From WGOA01 sp964429745 (GTDB lineage Bacteria > Bacteroidota > Bacteroidia > Chitinophagales > BACL12), in contig CAYSDI010000016.1 of NCBI GenBank assembly GCA_964429745.1, positions 1 to 49,882 of the forward strand: DNA of 49,882 bases, written 5' to 3'. The notes beneath the pieces were generated by a model. The model was not told the origin of the DNA, ran no database searches, and was given only the letters and a program-made list of their open reading frames with translations. How positions within the stretch are numbered: position 1 is the stretch's first letter; the number at the start of each line of letters is the position of its first letter. Positions 25,700-34,375 of this stretch are shown here, one piece after another. The translations under genes and the position numbers were made by a program.

Positions 25700-27856
25700 A
25701 TGCCATCTGTCCAAACCAAATACATCAATCGGGAGATTTCCTGGCTTTCGTTCAACGAACGGGTGCTGCAGGAGGCCGAAGATCCGTCAGTGCCGCTGTT
25801 AGAGCGGTTGCGCTTTTTGGGTATCTACTCCAACAACCAGGACGAATTTTTTCGCGTCCGTGTGGCGACGGTTCGGCGCATTGCCCGGCTGAACGAATCC
25901 GTCAAGGAGTTCGTGGGCGACCCTTCAGAAACTCTGGAGCAGATTCAGGATACGGTCTTGCGCCAACAGGTTCGCTTTGATAACACTTACCGGGCCCTGA
26001 TGGAGGATCTCAAAAGGGAATCCATATGGGTCATCAATGAAGGGGAGTTAACCCCAAGCCAGGGCGTGTGGGTGCGCAATTATTTCCAGGAAAAGGTTCG
26101 CCTGAACTTGTTCCCAATCATGATTGATGCCATTAAGGCTTTTCCCACGCTGCGCGACACCTCTATCTATCTGGCGGTTCGCTTGTTGAACACCCGGCAG
26201 CCCAGTGAAACCCGCTATTCGTTGATTGAAATACCGGACACCCTTCCCCGGTTTGTGGAATTGCCGGAACGCGGCGGCCGAAAATATATCATTTTGTTAG
26301 ATGATGTGATCCGCTACAATTTGGATTCTATTTATTATATTTTTCCTCACGATATGGCGGAGGCATTTACGATCAAGTTTACGCGTGATGCCGAATTGGA
26401 TATTGACAATGACCAGACGCTGAGTTACATGACGGCGCTGGAGCAGAGCCTAAAACGCCGCAGGATTGGCGAGCCGGTTCGCCTGACCTATGATGAGCAG
26501 ATGCCGCAGCCTTTTTTGGATTACCTGATCGGTAAAATGAAACTGTCAGCAGAAGAGGATGCGATTATTCCCGGCGGACGGTATCATAACTTCAAAGATT
26601 TTATGAAGTTTCCACATCTGGGTCGGCAGGATTTGCTGCACAGTCGCCCGCAGCCGTTGAACCATCCGCATTTGCCCGCCGGACGCAGTATTTATTCGGT
26701 GATTCGGGAGCGGGATGTGCTGCTGCATTTCCCGTTTCAATCGTTCCACTACCTCATTGATTTTCTGCGCGAAGCTGCCATCAACCCCAAGGTGTCGCAG
26801 ATTCACATGACGCTGTACCGCGCCGCAGAGAATTCGTCTATTATCCGCGCCTTGATCAACGCGGCGCGCAATGGTGTTGACGTGACGGTGGTGGTGGAAT
26901 TGCAAGCCCGTTTTGATGAAGAGGCCAACATTTACTGGGCCAACCACATGCAGGAAGAGGGCATTCGGGTAATTTTCGGGGTTAACCAATTGAAGGTGCA
27001 CGCAAAGCTGTGCCTGATCAAGCGGGTGGAAGAGGGCAAGGTGCTGGATTACGCATTCATCGGCACAGGCAATTTCAATGAAGACACGGCTCGTATTTAC
27101 ACGGACATCGCGCTGATGACCACCAACCCTAAAATTACACAAGAGGTGGACAAAGTGTTCAACTTTTTTGAACGCAATTATTCACTGAGCAAGTACAAAC
27201 AGCTACTGGTGGCCCCGTTCTACCTTCGCAACCGCTTTGGGGTTATTATCCAGCACGAAATCAACCATGCCCGTGCTGGAAAAGAGGCTTGGCTGTTTTT
27301 CAAAATGAACAGTCTGGTAGATAAGAAAATGATCAAGAAGTTGTACGAAGCCAGCCAGGCAGGCGTGCATGTCCGGTTGATCATTCGGGGCATTTGTTCG
27401 CTGGTTCCCGGCATAAAGGGACAAAGCGAGAACATAGAAGTGATCAGCATTGTGGACAAATACCTGGAGCACGGCCGTGTATTTTTGGCTTGTAATGGCG
27501 GCAAACCTTTGTATTACATCGGTTCGGCTGACCTGATGACCCGCAACCTGGACCACCGCGTGGAGGTGCTGGTGCCTATTCACGATGCTGCGCTGCAACA
27601 GCAATTGCGCGATGTGCTGGAGATTCAATGGGAAGACAACGTCAAAGCACGCATTCTGGATGCCGAATTGACCAATTCCTACAAGCCCAAACGCGCGGAC
27701 GCCGCCTCCTGGCGCTCACAGAAGATTCAATACGCTTATTTTGAGCGATTTTTGGAACAGGGACGAGACGGTTCACAAGCGGACATGCCCCATTCCTCTA
27801 CAAATCCGCCAGATGCCCGGCATGCGGAAAACTTAACCCCCTCTTCCGGATCGTGA
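25700..27856 (+). CDS. ppk1: polyphosphate kinase 1
   Basis: The 718-residue enzyme reversibly makes polyphosphate from ATP. The N-terminal domain begins with INREISWLSFNERVLQEA and NNQDEFFRVRVA. The two active-site His are H434 in LKVHAKLCLIKR and H591 in YLEHGRVFLAC, matching the E. coli H435/H592 spacing. The phospholipase-D-like C-terminal domains carry IGTGNFNEDTARIYTD and IGSADLMTRNLDHRVEV. Its stop overlaps the GTG start of the exopolyphosphatase gene by four bases, so synthesis and breakdown enzymes are coupled. Confidence 0.97.
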   Translation: MPSVQTKYINREISWLSFNERVLQEAEDPSVPLLERLRFLGIYSNNQDEFFRVRVATVRRIARLNESVKEFVGDPSETLEQIQDTVLRQQVRFDNTYRALMEDLKRESIWVINEGELTPSQGVWVRNYFQEKVRLNLFPIMIDAIKAFPTLRDTSIYLAVRLLNTRQPSETRYSLIEIPDTLPRFVELPERGGRKYIILLDDVIRYNLDSIYYIFPHDMAEAFTIKFTRDAELDIDNDQTLSYMTALEQSLKRRRIGEPVRLTYDEQMPQPFLDYLIGKMKLSAEEDAIIPGGRYHNFKDFMKFPHLGRQDLLHSRPQPLNHPHLPAGRSIYSVIRERDVLLHFPFQSFHYLIDFLREAAINPKVSQIHMTLYRAAENSSIIRALINAARNGVDVTVVVELQARFDEEANIYWANHMQEEGIRVIFGVNQLKVHAKLCLIKRVEEGKVLDYAFIGTGNFNEDTARIYTDIALMTTNPKITQEVDKVFNFFERNYSLSKYKQLLVAPFYLRNRFGVIIQHEINHARAGKEAWLFFKMNSLVDKKMIKKLYEASQAGVHVRLIIRGICSLVPGIKGQSENIEVISIVDKYLEHGRVFLACNGGKPLYYIGSADLMTRNLDHRVEVLVPIHDAALQQQLRDVLEIQWEDNVKARILDAELTNSYKPKRADAASWRSQKIQYAYFERFLEQGRDGSQADMPHSSTNPPDARHAENLTPSSGS

Positions 27857-28767
27857 GATTTGCCGCCATTGACATCGGATCTAACGCCGTTCGTTTGATG
27901 ATCACCAACGTGTTCGAGCGCGCTAACGGACCGCTGTACATCAAGGATTCGCTATACCGTGTACCGGTTCGTTTGGGCGAAGAGGCCTTTCATTCGGGCA
28001 ACTTCACCGATGAGAAAATCAGCGATCTGACCGCGACCATGCAGGCTTTTCGGCTGCTCATGGACGTTCACCGCATTCTGGGCTACAAAGCCTATGCCAC
28101 CTCAGCCATGCGCGAAGCCAACAATGGCCATTTGGCCATTAGCCGGGTTAAAGAGGAGGCTTACATCGACATTGAGGTAATCAGCGGTCAAAAGGAAGCC
28201 TCCGTCATTCTCCATTCTGAGTTTGGCAACCGGAATTCGGACCAAACGCGCTACTACCTCTACATCGATGTCGGGGGTGGTTCCACGGAGTTGGTCTATT
28301 TTCATCAAGGCAAGGTGCTGGCCAGCCAATCTTTTCGAATCGGTACGCTGCGGGTGCTCAACAATCAGGTTGATTTGGACACCTGGGCAGAAATGAAAAA
28401 CTGGATTGAACAAAACCGCCCTGGTCGCCGGCCGCCTATAACCGCAATAGGTTCCGGGGGGAACATCAATAAGCTCATCAAGGTTTACGGGCGCGCCCGG
28501 GAGAACTACCTGACCCAGGACCAGGTGCAACAGGCCTTTGAGCACCTGGGTAGCATGTCGTATGGCGAACGCGTGCGCGATTTGGGGTTAAAGCCCGACC
28601 GCGCGGACGTTATTCTGCCAGCCACCCAGATTTTCCATCGGGTTATGCAGTGGGCCAACATACGAAGAGTTATTGTTCCGAAATTCGGAATTTCGGATGG
28701 GATCATCGCTGAAGTGTACGAAGAGTATCGCCAAAGCGTGACGCAGGCCAGGGTGCTCCCTATTTAG
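27853..28767 (+). CDS. ppx: Ppx/GppA family exopolyphosphatase
   Basis: The 304-residue product begins at a GTG inside GTGA, overlapping ppk1. Features of the family are AAIDIGSNAVRLMI (phosphate-binding loop 1), TSAMREANN, VISGQKEASVI and the second loop YIDVGGGSTELVYF. It matches the short, two-domain Ppx/GppA proteins without the HD-type C-terminal domain of E. coli Ppx. It would hydrolyse polyphosphate or pppGpp. Position supports polyphosphate as the substrate. Confidence 0.92.
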   Translation: MRFAAIDIGSNAVRLMITNVFERANGPLYIKDSLYRVPVRLGEEAFHSGNFTDEKISDLTATMQAFRLLMDVHRILGYKAYATSAMREANNGHLAISRVKEEAYIDIEVISGQKEASVILHSEFGNRNSDQTRYYLYIDVGGGSTELVYFHQGKVLASQSFRIGTLRVLNNQVDLDTWAEMKNWIEQNRPGRRPPITAIGSGGNINKLIKVYGRARENYLTQDQVQQAFEHLGSMSYGERVRDLGLKPDRADVILPATQIFHRVMQWANIRRVIVPKFGISDGIIAEVYEEYRQSVTQARVLPI

Positions 28768-28774
28768 GGTGCTT

Positions 28775-30427
28775 CTAAAAACTGATCTTCATTAAACGGT
28801 GCACTTTTTTGCGCTGTCCGGCCAAAATGGTGGTCTCGGGGTCAATTTGGTTGCTGACCTTTGGTCGAAGAATAACGTCAGAATCATCGGAGCTAAATAG
28901 CATATCTTTTGTCATGTTTCCTTGGGCGTCAAATTGCACCAGCATCACCACGCTTTCTTTTCCAGGAACAAAATTCCAATACTTTCCCGGATCATCTTCC
29001 GTCAGGTTTTTGGGGTTGTCGTTGTAGACTAAGTAGATTTTATCGTCAACTTCACTTTGGATGAAAGAAGAGTAGAAACCACCATCGTTTACCGTATGTT
29101 GACGTTTGGGTACTTTATGGGCCCAGTCTATGTCGCCTTTGTTGGAAATGCGCACGACGATAATGTCGTTGTAGTAATAGTGATAGGTAACAATGGTGAA
29201 GGTGGATACCACGCCGGAAGTTGTTGTTGTTGTGGTCACCTCCACCACTTTGTATTGTTCACCGACCAACAGCCAACCTCCTCCGGGCAGAGGAGTTAAT
29301 CTTCGCAATTCCATATCAAGGAGCTCGATTTGTTTACCTTTTTCGACCTTGCGCTCCACCTTTTCGGCTTGCCGTTCCTTCAAGCCCTCCGTCAGAAAGT
29401 CCAACTCAAAACTCTTTGTTGAAGATTTGGTTACTTTTTTAGTGCTGCCATCCACTAAAAGGTAGTAAGTTCCCATGATGTCAAAAGAAGGTGTATTGGA
29501 GTAGAAACCAGCTGCCGCAATGTTTCCTTTTTCATCAATGGCAATGTTCATATCAGTAATGAACTTGTCATCCAGGCGGATGCTGTATTCCTGCATGGTT
29601 TCCGAATCATTGGGAAATTTGAACAGGACGTATTCATAATTGGGTTCCCCGCCGCGTTTCAGCCGTCTTGTTCCTTGGTACCGGATACCGAGCAAATAGG
29701 CGTTACCCTGATCATCAACCCGGAGTTCTGTTGCATCAAAGAGAAAATTGGGCCAAGGCAGGACCACGTCGCGCGATTGAACCACTTGCATGGCTTCATC
29801 AAAGACCTGGATGTTTAGCGCTTCCTCCGTCTTCTTATCTTCGCCCTCTGCTTTGTAAGGCCAGGTGGAAAGGACGGCCAGGTATTTTTTAGCCGCGCTT
29901 TGTTCAAGTTGATACTTGGCTTCTAAATCTGGATTGGCAAAGCCGCCAAGCAACAGCGAGTTCTTAAGGAGCTTCTGCCCAAATTTGGGTTTTGCAGATT
30001 TAGAGACTTCGATTACCTTTCTGGATGGTATGAGTGTATTCGCATTTACTTCCCTTGCGTTCAGCACTACATGGTTGTCGTCATCTGATTTATCGGAGCT
30101 AAACAGCCAGAGCTTTTCGCCGTGGATGACCATAGCCTGGTAATCGCCATAGCTTTTCATTTCAAGCGGAACCGAGGCTAACGGATTCATTTTTTCATCA
30201 TAGCGCTCCAGGACAAAGTCACTTTTAGTCAGGAGAAATCCGTCTTTTTTTATTACGTATAATTCATCATTTACTCTTCCAAAAATCTCCTGAACCGGAA
30301 CTCTGGTTTTTCCTTCGTATTCAGGACCCCAGACTATGTTAACCCCGCCGTTTGTGGATTGGGCAACCGCTAAGGATTGCAGAAAAGATAAACCGAAGAA
30401 GGTTAAAAGAAACGGGAAAGCTCTCAT
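28775..30427 (-). CDS. secreted protein of unknown function, beta-propeller-like
   Basis: From the ATG at 30427 the 550-residue product has a signal peptide (FPFLLTFFGLSFLQSLAVAQ, cleavage about residue 23). The mature part alternates beta strands with short charged loops (VDDQGNAYLLGIRYQG, IDEKGNIAAAGFYSN), as in six- or seven-bladed propellers, but I identify no named family. It has a run of six Thr (VEVTTTTTTSGVV) and a lysine/glutamate-rich stretch around the middle. An upstream in-frame Met at 30457 is possible. It faces ppx across 7 bp. Confidence 0.7.
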   Translation of the reverse strand: MRAFPFLLTFFGLSFLQSLAVAQSTNGGVNIVWGPEYEGKTRVPVQEIFGRVNDELYVIKKDGFLLTKSDFVLERYDEKMNPLASVPLEMKSYGDYQAMVIHGEKLWLFSSDKSDDDNHVVLNAREVNANTLIPSRKVIEVSKSAKPKFGQKLLKNSLLLGGFANPDLEAKYQLEQSAAKKYLAVLSTWPYKAEGEDKKTEEALNIQVFDEAMQVVQSRDVVLPWPNFLFDATELRVDDQGNAYLLGIRYQGTRRLKRGGEPNYEYVLFKFPNDSETMQEYSIRLDDKFITDMNIAIDEKGNIAAAGFYSNTPSFDIMGTYYLLVDGSTKKVTKSSTKSFELDFLTEGLKERQAEKVERKVEKGKQIELLDMELRRLTPLPGGGWLLVGEQYKVVEVTTTTTTSGVVSTFTIVTYHYYYNDIIVVRISNKGDIDWAHKVPKRQHTVNDGGFYSSFIQSEVDDKIYLVYNDNPKNLTEDDPGKYWNFVPGKESVVMLVQFDAQGNMTKDMLFSSDDSDVILRPKVSNQIDPETTILAGQRKKVHRLMKISF

Positions 30428-30559
30428 TAAAGATTCTTTATTGGGGTAGAAATCCAAGAAAAAATAATGAAAAATTTAAAAGTATCGGTTTTATACACCA
30501 TTTTCCGATCAACTTTTCTTCCCACTGCCTAAGGCCGCACTAACAGTAGTACAGCTCCC

Positions 30560-31564
30560 TTACCGATCCGCAATGCCCAGCACAATGAGGGCAACTAAAG
30601 GAAGGGGGAAATTGCCTTCCACCACCCAAGTACGCGTGGGATCTTGCGACCAGTGTGGACCCACTAAACCATCTTGTAAGCGCCACTCTTCATCGGGGTT
30701 GTTGTTCCAAAAACGGCGCAAAATGCCGTTGTCCCAGATCCATTGATTGGCCGGTTCCGGCGACCAATAGGGTTTGAGCATGCGTCCGTCCCAAACCCAT
30801 TCCTGGCGGCTCACCAGCCCAAAGACCGGGCGGATGTACTGGCCGTCATAGCTCCATTCGTCGTCGCTGCGGATGCCCCAAACCGGCTTGAGGATTTTGC
30901 CGTCAAATTCCCATTCGTAATAGGGGTTGCCGTCCAGGTAAAGCCGCATGCGGCCACCTACCGGCATGCTGTCAGCTCCGGTGCCCGTGCCGATTCCCGG
31001 ATACAGCGCGGCAATGCGGGCATTGACCTGGCGGTCAAGGTTGTAGTGGAGCACATATTGGTGCAGACAGGTAAACCATTCCGCAGCGCGCAACTCTCCT
31101 TCTACCGCTAACACCCCCAGCGACTGATCGTTGATGCCGCTGCGAATTTCCCAAAATCCCTGCTCCAGCGGAACCACGCGCAGCAGTGTTTCCAGGTCAG
31201 GATCGCTGAGTTCCCCAAAGTACAGCAACCCGCGCCCCATAGTAAAGGCAATTTCGGTGCCGTCACTGAAGTAGACGTACTGGTCCTTTTTGCCAAAGGG
31301 ATCGAGGATGCCCACCAGGTACACCATCGCTTCGCGAGCAGTGCTGTTTCCCTCATAAAGCGTGTTGCCAACCAGGTTAAAGGCCACCTCTTCAGGGCCG
31401 GTGTATAGGGTGCCGTCCTGAAATTGGCCAATAATGGTGGTGGAGTCCACGAACAGCAAAGCTGACGCGGTTTGTGCGGAGGAGGGGAGGAGCCAAAGAA
31501 GCTGGAAGATAGAAAAGGTCGCTGCCTGCCGCAGGCTTTGCCTAAATTTGCGGGTACCGAACAT
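30560..31564 (-). CDS. secreted protein with six 19-residue Trp repeats
   Basis: The 334-residue product has a signal peptide (ending SSAQ, about residue 31) and an N-terminal half that I do not recognise. From residue 216 five units of exactly 19 residues follow, each opening with xEW and continuing x(Y/F/W)DG, then a hydrophobic pair, a basic residue and P plus an aromatic. The first reads YEWEFDGKILKPVW. A sixth, altered unit ends in a hydrophobic segment PLPLVALIVLGIADR. The ATG shares two bases with the mtnA ATG on the other strand. I know no named domain for this repeat. Confidence 0.78.
   Translation of the reverse strand: MFGTRKFRQSLRQAATFSIFQLLWLLPSSAQTASALLFVDSTTIIGQFQDGTLYTGPEEVAFNLVGNTLYEGNSTAREAMVYLVGILDPFGKKDQYVYFSDGTEIAFTMGRGLLYFGELSDPDLETLLRVVPLEQGFWEIRSGINDQSLGVLAVEGELRAAEWFTCLHQYVLHYNLDRQVNARIAALYPGIGTGTGADSMPVGGRMRLYLDGNPYYEWEFDGKILKPVWGIRSDDEWSYDGQYIRPVFGLVSRQEWVWDGRMLKPYWSPEPANQWIWDNGILRRFWNNNPDEEWRLQDGLVGPHWSQDPTRTWVVEGNFPLPLVALIVLGIADR
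31543..31550 (+). promoter_or_regulatory. -7 promoter element of mtnA inside the opposing gene
   Basis: TAAATTTG is an exact TAnnTTTG box 12 bp before the mtnA ATG. It lies within the signal-peptide codons of the opposing gene. A comparable box on the minus strand (TATCTTTA, 31578-31571) lies inside mtnA. No clear -33 TTTG is seen for either. Confidence 0.4.
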
Positions 31565-32789
31565 GAAAGTTAAAGATACGCATTACAGGTCCGTCTGGGT
31601 GGTCTCTGACCAGCCTGCCTGTGTTGGAATTTTGGACCAGCGCCACCTGCCGCACCGCATGGTCACCGAGCATCTGGAAACGCCGGCCCAGGTGTTTGCC
31701 GCTATTCGCGAAATGCACACGCGCGGAGCACCGCTGATTGGCGCGGTGGCCGCTTATGGGGTCTGGCTTGCAGCGGCAAACGGGCATCGTTCCGCGTTTC
31801 CTGTTTCGGGCGAAAGTGACTCGTCTCGCTCCACAACCGATGGCGCTCCTTTGGATGCAGCGTCGCTTTTGCGGGTTTGCGACGAGCTGGACCTCGCTCG
31901 CCCCACGGCCGTGAACCTGGCCTGGGCGCTGGAACGGCAGCGGCGCGTGATCCGGGCGGCCCTTCGAAAAAAAGAAGACACAGCACCCAACGGCCGGCCG
32001 CAAGAGCTGAGCAAAACTCTGGCTCAGACCCTGCTGGACGAGGCCAACCGGATTGCCGATGAAGATGTGGCTTGCTGCGAGGCCATTGGGCAGCATGGCC
32101 TGGCACTGATTCGCGATTTGCACGCCCGCCATCCGGACCGGCCCGTGCAGATCCTGACCCATTGCAACGCAGGTTGGCTCGCCACGGTGGATTGGGGCAC
32201 GGCTACCTCGCCGATGTACCAGGCCCATGATGCAGGCATTCCGATTCACATTTGGGTGGACGAAACGCGGCCGCGCAACCAAGGCGCCCAGTTAACGGCC
32301 TGGGAATTGGGCCAGCACGGCATTCCGCACACGCTCATGGCGGACAACGCCGGCGGTCACCTCATGCAGCACGGCCAGGTGGACCTGGTCATCGTGGGCA
32401 CCGACCGCACCACCCGCACAGGCGACGTGGCCAACAAAATTGGCACGTATCTCAAAGCCCTGGCCGCGCGCGATAACGGCATTCCTTTTTACGTGGCCCT
32501 TCCCTCGAGCACCATTGACTGGTCGCTCAGCGATGGCTTGCGCGGCATACCCATTGAGGAACGCAGCGGCGAAGAGATCCGCTGGGTGCAGGGGCTTGAC
32601 CGTGCAGGCCTTCCGGGCGAAGTGCTCATTTGCCCCGAAGCAACGCAAGCGGGTAATCCAGCCTTTGACGTCACGCCTGCCCGACTGGTCAGCGGCTTGA
32701 TTACCGAACGCGGCATCTGCGAAGCCAACGAGGCCGGGCTGTTGCGCCTGTTTCCCGAGCAGCGTGGTGTAGTTGCGCAATCTGCGTAA
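31563..32789 (+). CDS. mtnA: S-methyl-5-thioribose-1-phosphate isomerase
   Basis: MtnA converts methylthioribose 1-phosphate to methylthioribulose 1-phosphate in methionine salvage. The product starts MKVKDTHYRSVWVVSDQ, the family N-terminus, and carries EMHTRGAPLIGAVAAYGVWLA, THCNAGWLATVDWGTA with catalytic C201, and GTDRTTRTGDVANKIGTY with catalytic D288. It has 408 residues against about 350 usual; the extra residues are in loops around 80-110 and 135-155. A class II aldolase follows after 13 bp. The ATG overlaps that of the divergent gene. Confidence 0.94.
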   Translation: MKVKDTHYRSVWVVSDQPACVGILDQRHLPHRMVTEHLETPAQVFAAIREMHTRGAPLIGAVAAYGVWLAAANGHRSAFPVSGESDSSRSTTDGAPLDAASLLRVCDELDLARPTAVNLAWALERQRRVIRAALRKKEDTAPNGRPQELSKTLAQTLLDEANRIADEDVACCEAIGQHGLALIRDLHARHPDRPVQILTHCNAGWLATVDWGTATSPMYQAHDAGIPIHIWVDETRPRNQGAQLTAWELGQHGIPHTLMADNAGGHLMQHGQVDLVIVGTDRTTRTGDVANKIGTYLKALAARDNGIPFYVALPSSTIDWSLSDGLRGIPIEERSGEEIRWVQGLDRAGLPGEVLICPEATQAGNPAFDVTPARLVSGLITERGICEANEAGLLRLFPEQRGVVAQSA

Positions 32790-32802
32790 CATTTTATATG
32801 GT

Positions 32803-33450
32803 ATGTTGATTCGCGACGAAGGCTATGTCAAATTCCATCAAGAGCGCGTCGAGACTGCGCCCTTGCAGGAAGCCCTTTGGGCTGGTCTGGAAGCAGCTCG
32901 CGGTGTGCTTTATCGCGCTGGGCTGGTGGGCATGTACGCCGACGGCATCGGGTTTGGAAACGTCAGTTGGCTGGAACCAGGCGTTGCGAAGCATGCAGCC
33001 TTCGTTCCCTTTATCATTTCCGGCACCCAAACGGGCAACCGCGCGCAGTTGGACGGCCGGCATTACGTGCGGGTTGTTTCGGTCAACGCACTCACCAACG
33101 CGCTGCGCTGCGAAGGCCCGGTGGACGCCAGTTCCGAATCCATGACGCACGCAGCGGTCTACGCCGGCGAACAAAGGCGGAGCGCGGAATCTGGTGGCCA
33201 GATTACCTGCGTGCTGCACGTGCATCATTTGGAGCATTGGCAGCGTCTGCTGCATCGAATACCCACAACTGCCGCTGAGGTGGCCTATGGCACGCCGGCC
33301 ATGGCCGAAGAAGTGGGCCGTTTGTTTCAAGAATCGGACCTGGCGAGTATGGGCGTTTTTGCCATGGCCGGCCACGAAGAAGGGTTGGTCAGTTTTGGTG
33401 CAACGACGCAAGAGGCGCTGGAGCGGCTCCGGACCTGGGGCATCCTTTAG
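32803..33450 (+). CDS. class II aldolase/adducin family protein, paired with mtnA
   Basis: The 215-residue product has the class II aldolase pattern: GIGFGNVSWLE (phosphate loop), FIISGTQTGN, SSESMTHAAVYAG with the catalytic Glu and a His, and VLHVHHLEHWQ supplying zinc-ligand His residues. The family includes MtnB dehydratase and fuculose-phosphate-type aldolases. Because it lies 13 bp after mtnA, the likely substrate is methylthioribulose 1-phosphate or a related 5-deoxypentulose phosphate, but dehydratase and aldolase cannot be told apart here. The start at ATG 32803 is chosen; a TTG 30 bases upstream is possible. Confidence 0.8.
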   Translation: MLIRDEGYVKFHQERVETAPLQEALWAGLEAARGVLYRAGLVGMYADGIGFGNVSWLEPGVAKHAAFVPFIISGTQTGNRAQLDGRHYVRVVSVNALTNALRCEGPVDASSESMTHAAVYAGEQRRSAESGGQITCVLHVHHLEHWQRLLHRIPTTAAEVAYGTPAMAEEVGRLFQESDLASMGVFAMAGHEEGLVSFGATTQEALERLRTWGIL

Positions 33451-33506
33451 GCAGCGAACTAAGGAAGCGCGTTTTTATCTACCAGGCAGCGAGCTAAGAA
33501 CGCGCG
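33449..33506. repeat. imperfect 23-bp direct repeat
   Basis: AGGCAGCGAACTAAGGAAGC plus GCG at 33449-33471 recurs as AGGCAGCGAGCTAAGAACGC plus GCG at 33484-33506. The pair sits exactly between the converging ends of the aldolase gene and mqnD, the first copy touching the aldolase stop codon. No function is evident. Confidence 0.7.
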
Positions 33507-33508
33507 CA

Positions 33509-34321
33509 TTAATCAGCAAACAGCGCTTGATCTGCAGCCCCGTGCACACGCAAAAGTTCACGCACGGCGGCCTCTCCGTCCTGGCCCAAGTCGACGGTGT
33601 ACGCATTAACATAGAGTTGGATATGGGCCTGCTGCACCGCGGGTTCCATTTCCTGGGCATGCGCTTGCACATAAGCCCGCGAATGGTCGGGGTGCGCAAA
33701 AGCGTGTTCCACGCTGGCTCGCAGCAGCGCGTCAACGCGATGAATCAATGCGCTGCCCAATTGCCTGCGCGCCACGATGCCCCCGAGCGGTATCGGAAGG
33801 CCGTTGCGGGACTCCCACACTTCGCCCAAATCAGCCAACTTGTGCAAACCGCGCGCTGCATAAGTGAAGCGGTTTTCGTGGATCAACAACCCGGCATCCA
33901 CCTGCCTGCTCAGTACGGCAGCTTCAATATTGGAAAAGAGCATGGGCGTTTTGTGCACAATTTCCGGAAAGGCCCAGCCCAGCAGAAAATTGGCGGTGGT
34001 GAATTCCCCGGGTATGGCCACGCGCAAGGAGGCCCAGTTTTCCGGGCCAAGGGCTTCGGTGGCCACGAGCAAGGGTCCTACACCACGCCCCAGCGCACTG
34101 CCTGACCGAAGCAGCGCATAGCGATCCAGCACGGCGGGCAACGCCGCATAGCTGAGTTTGGTCAAGTCCAGTTCGCCGGCCAAAGCGCGCTTGTTCAGGG
34201 CTTCCACATCGTCAAGCACGACATCAAAATCCAAATCCGGGTCGCGCACCCGTCCATGCACGAGGGCATCGAAGAGGAAGGTATCGTTTGGGCAGGGCGA
34301 AAAACCGAGTGTGAGGCGCAT
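33509..34321 (-). CDS. mqnD: 1,4-dihydroxy-6-naphthoate synthase
   Basis: MqnD acts in the futalosine pathway to menaquinone, converting cyclic de-hypoxanthine futalosine to 1,4-dihydroxy-6-naphthoate. The 270-residue product shows the family pattern: LGFSPCPNDTFLFDALVHGR at the start, DVEALNKRALAGELDLTKLSYAA, and IHENRFTYAARGLHKLADLG. It looks like a periplasmic-binding-protein fold without a signal peptide, as expected. The ATG at 34321 begins MRLTLGFS; a TTG one codon upstream is not needed. It follows mqnB on the same strand by 54 bp. Confidence 0.92.
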   Translation of the reverse strand: MRLTLGFSPCPNDTFLFDALVHGRVRDPDLDFDVVLDDVEALNKRALAGELDLTKLSYAALPAVLDRYALLRSGSALGRGVGPLLVATEALGPENWASLRVAIPGEFTTANFLLGWAFPEIVHKTPMLFSNIEAAVLSRQVDAGLLIHENRFTYAARGLHKLADLGEVWESRNGLPIPLGGIVARRQLGSALIHRVDALLRASVEHAFAHPDHSRAYVQAHAQEMEPAVQQAHIQLYVNAYTVDLGQDGEAAVRELLRVHGAADQALFAD

Positions 34322-34375
34322 CAAAAGTCAGTATAAGATAAATTATGTTGCTGAGCGACGGGAGCGGTTCGCTCG

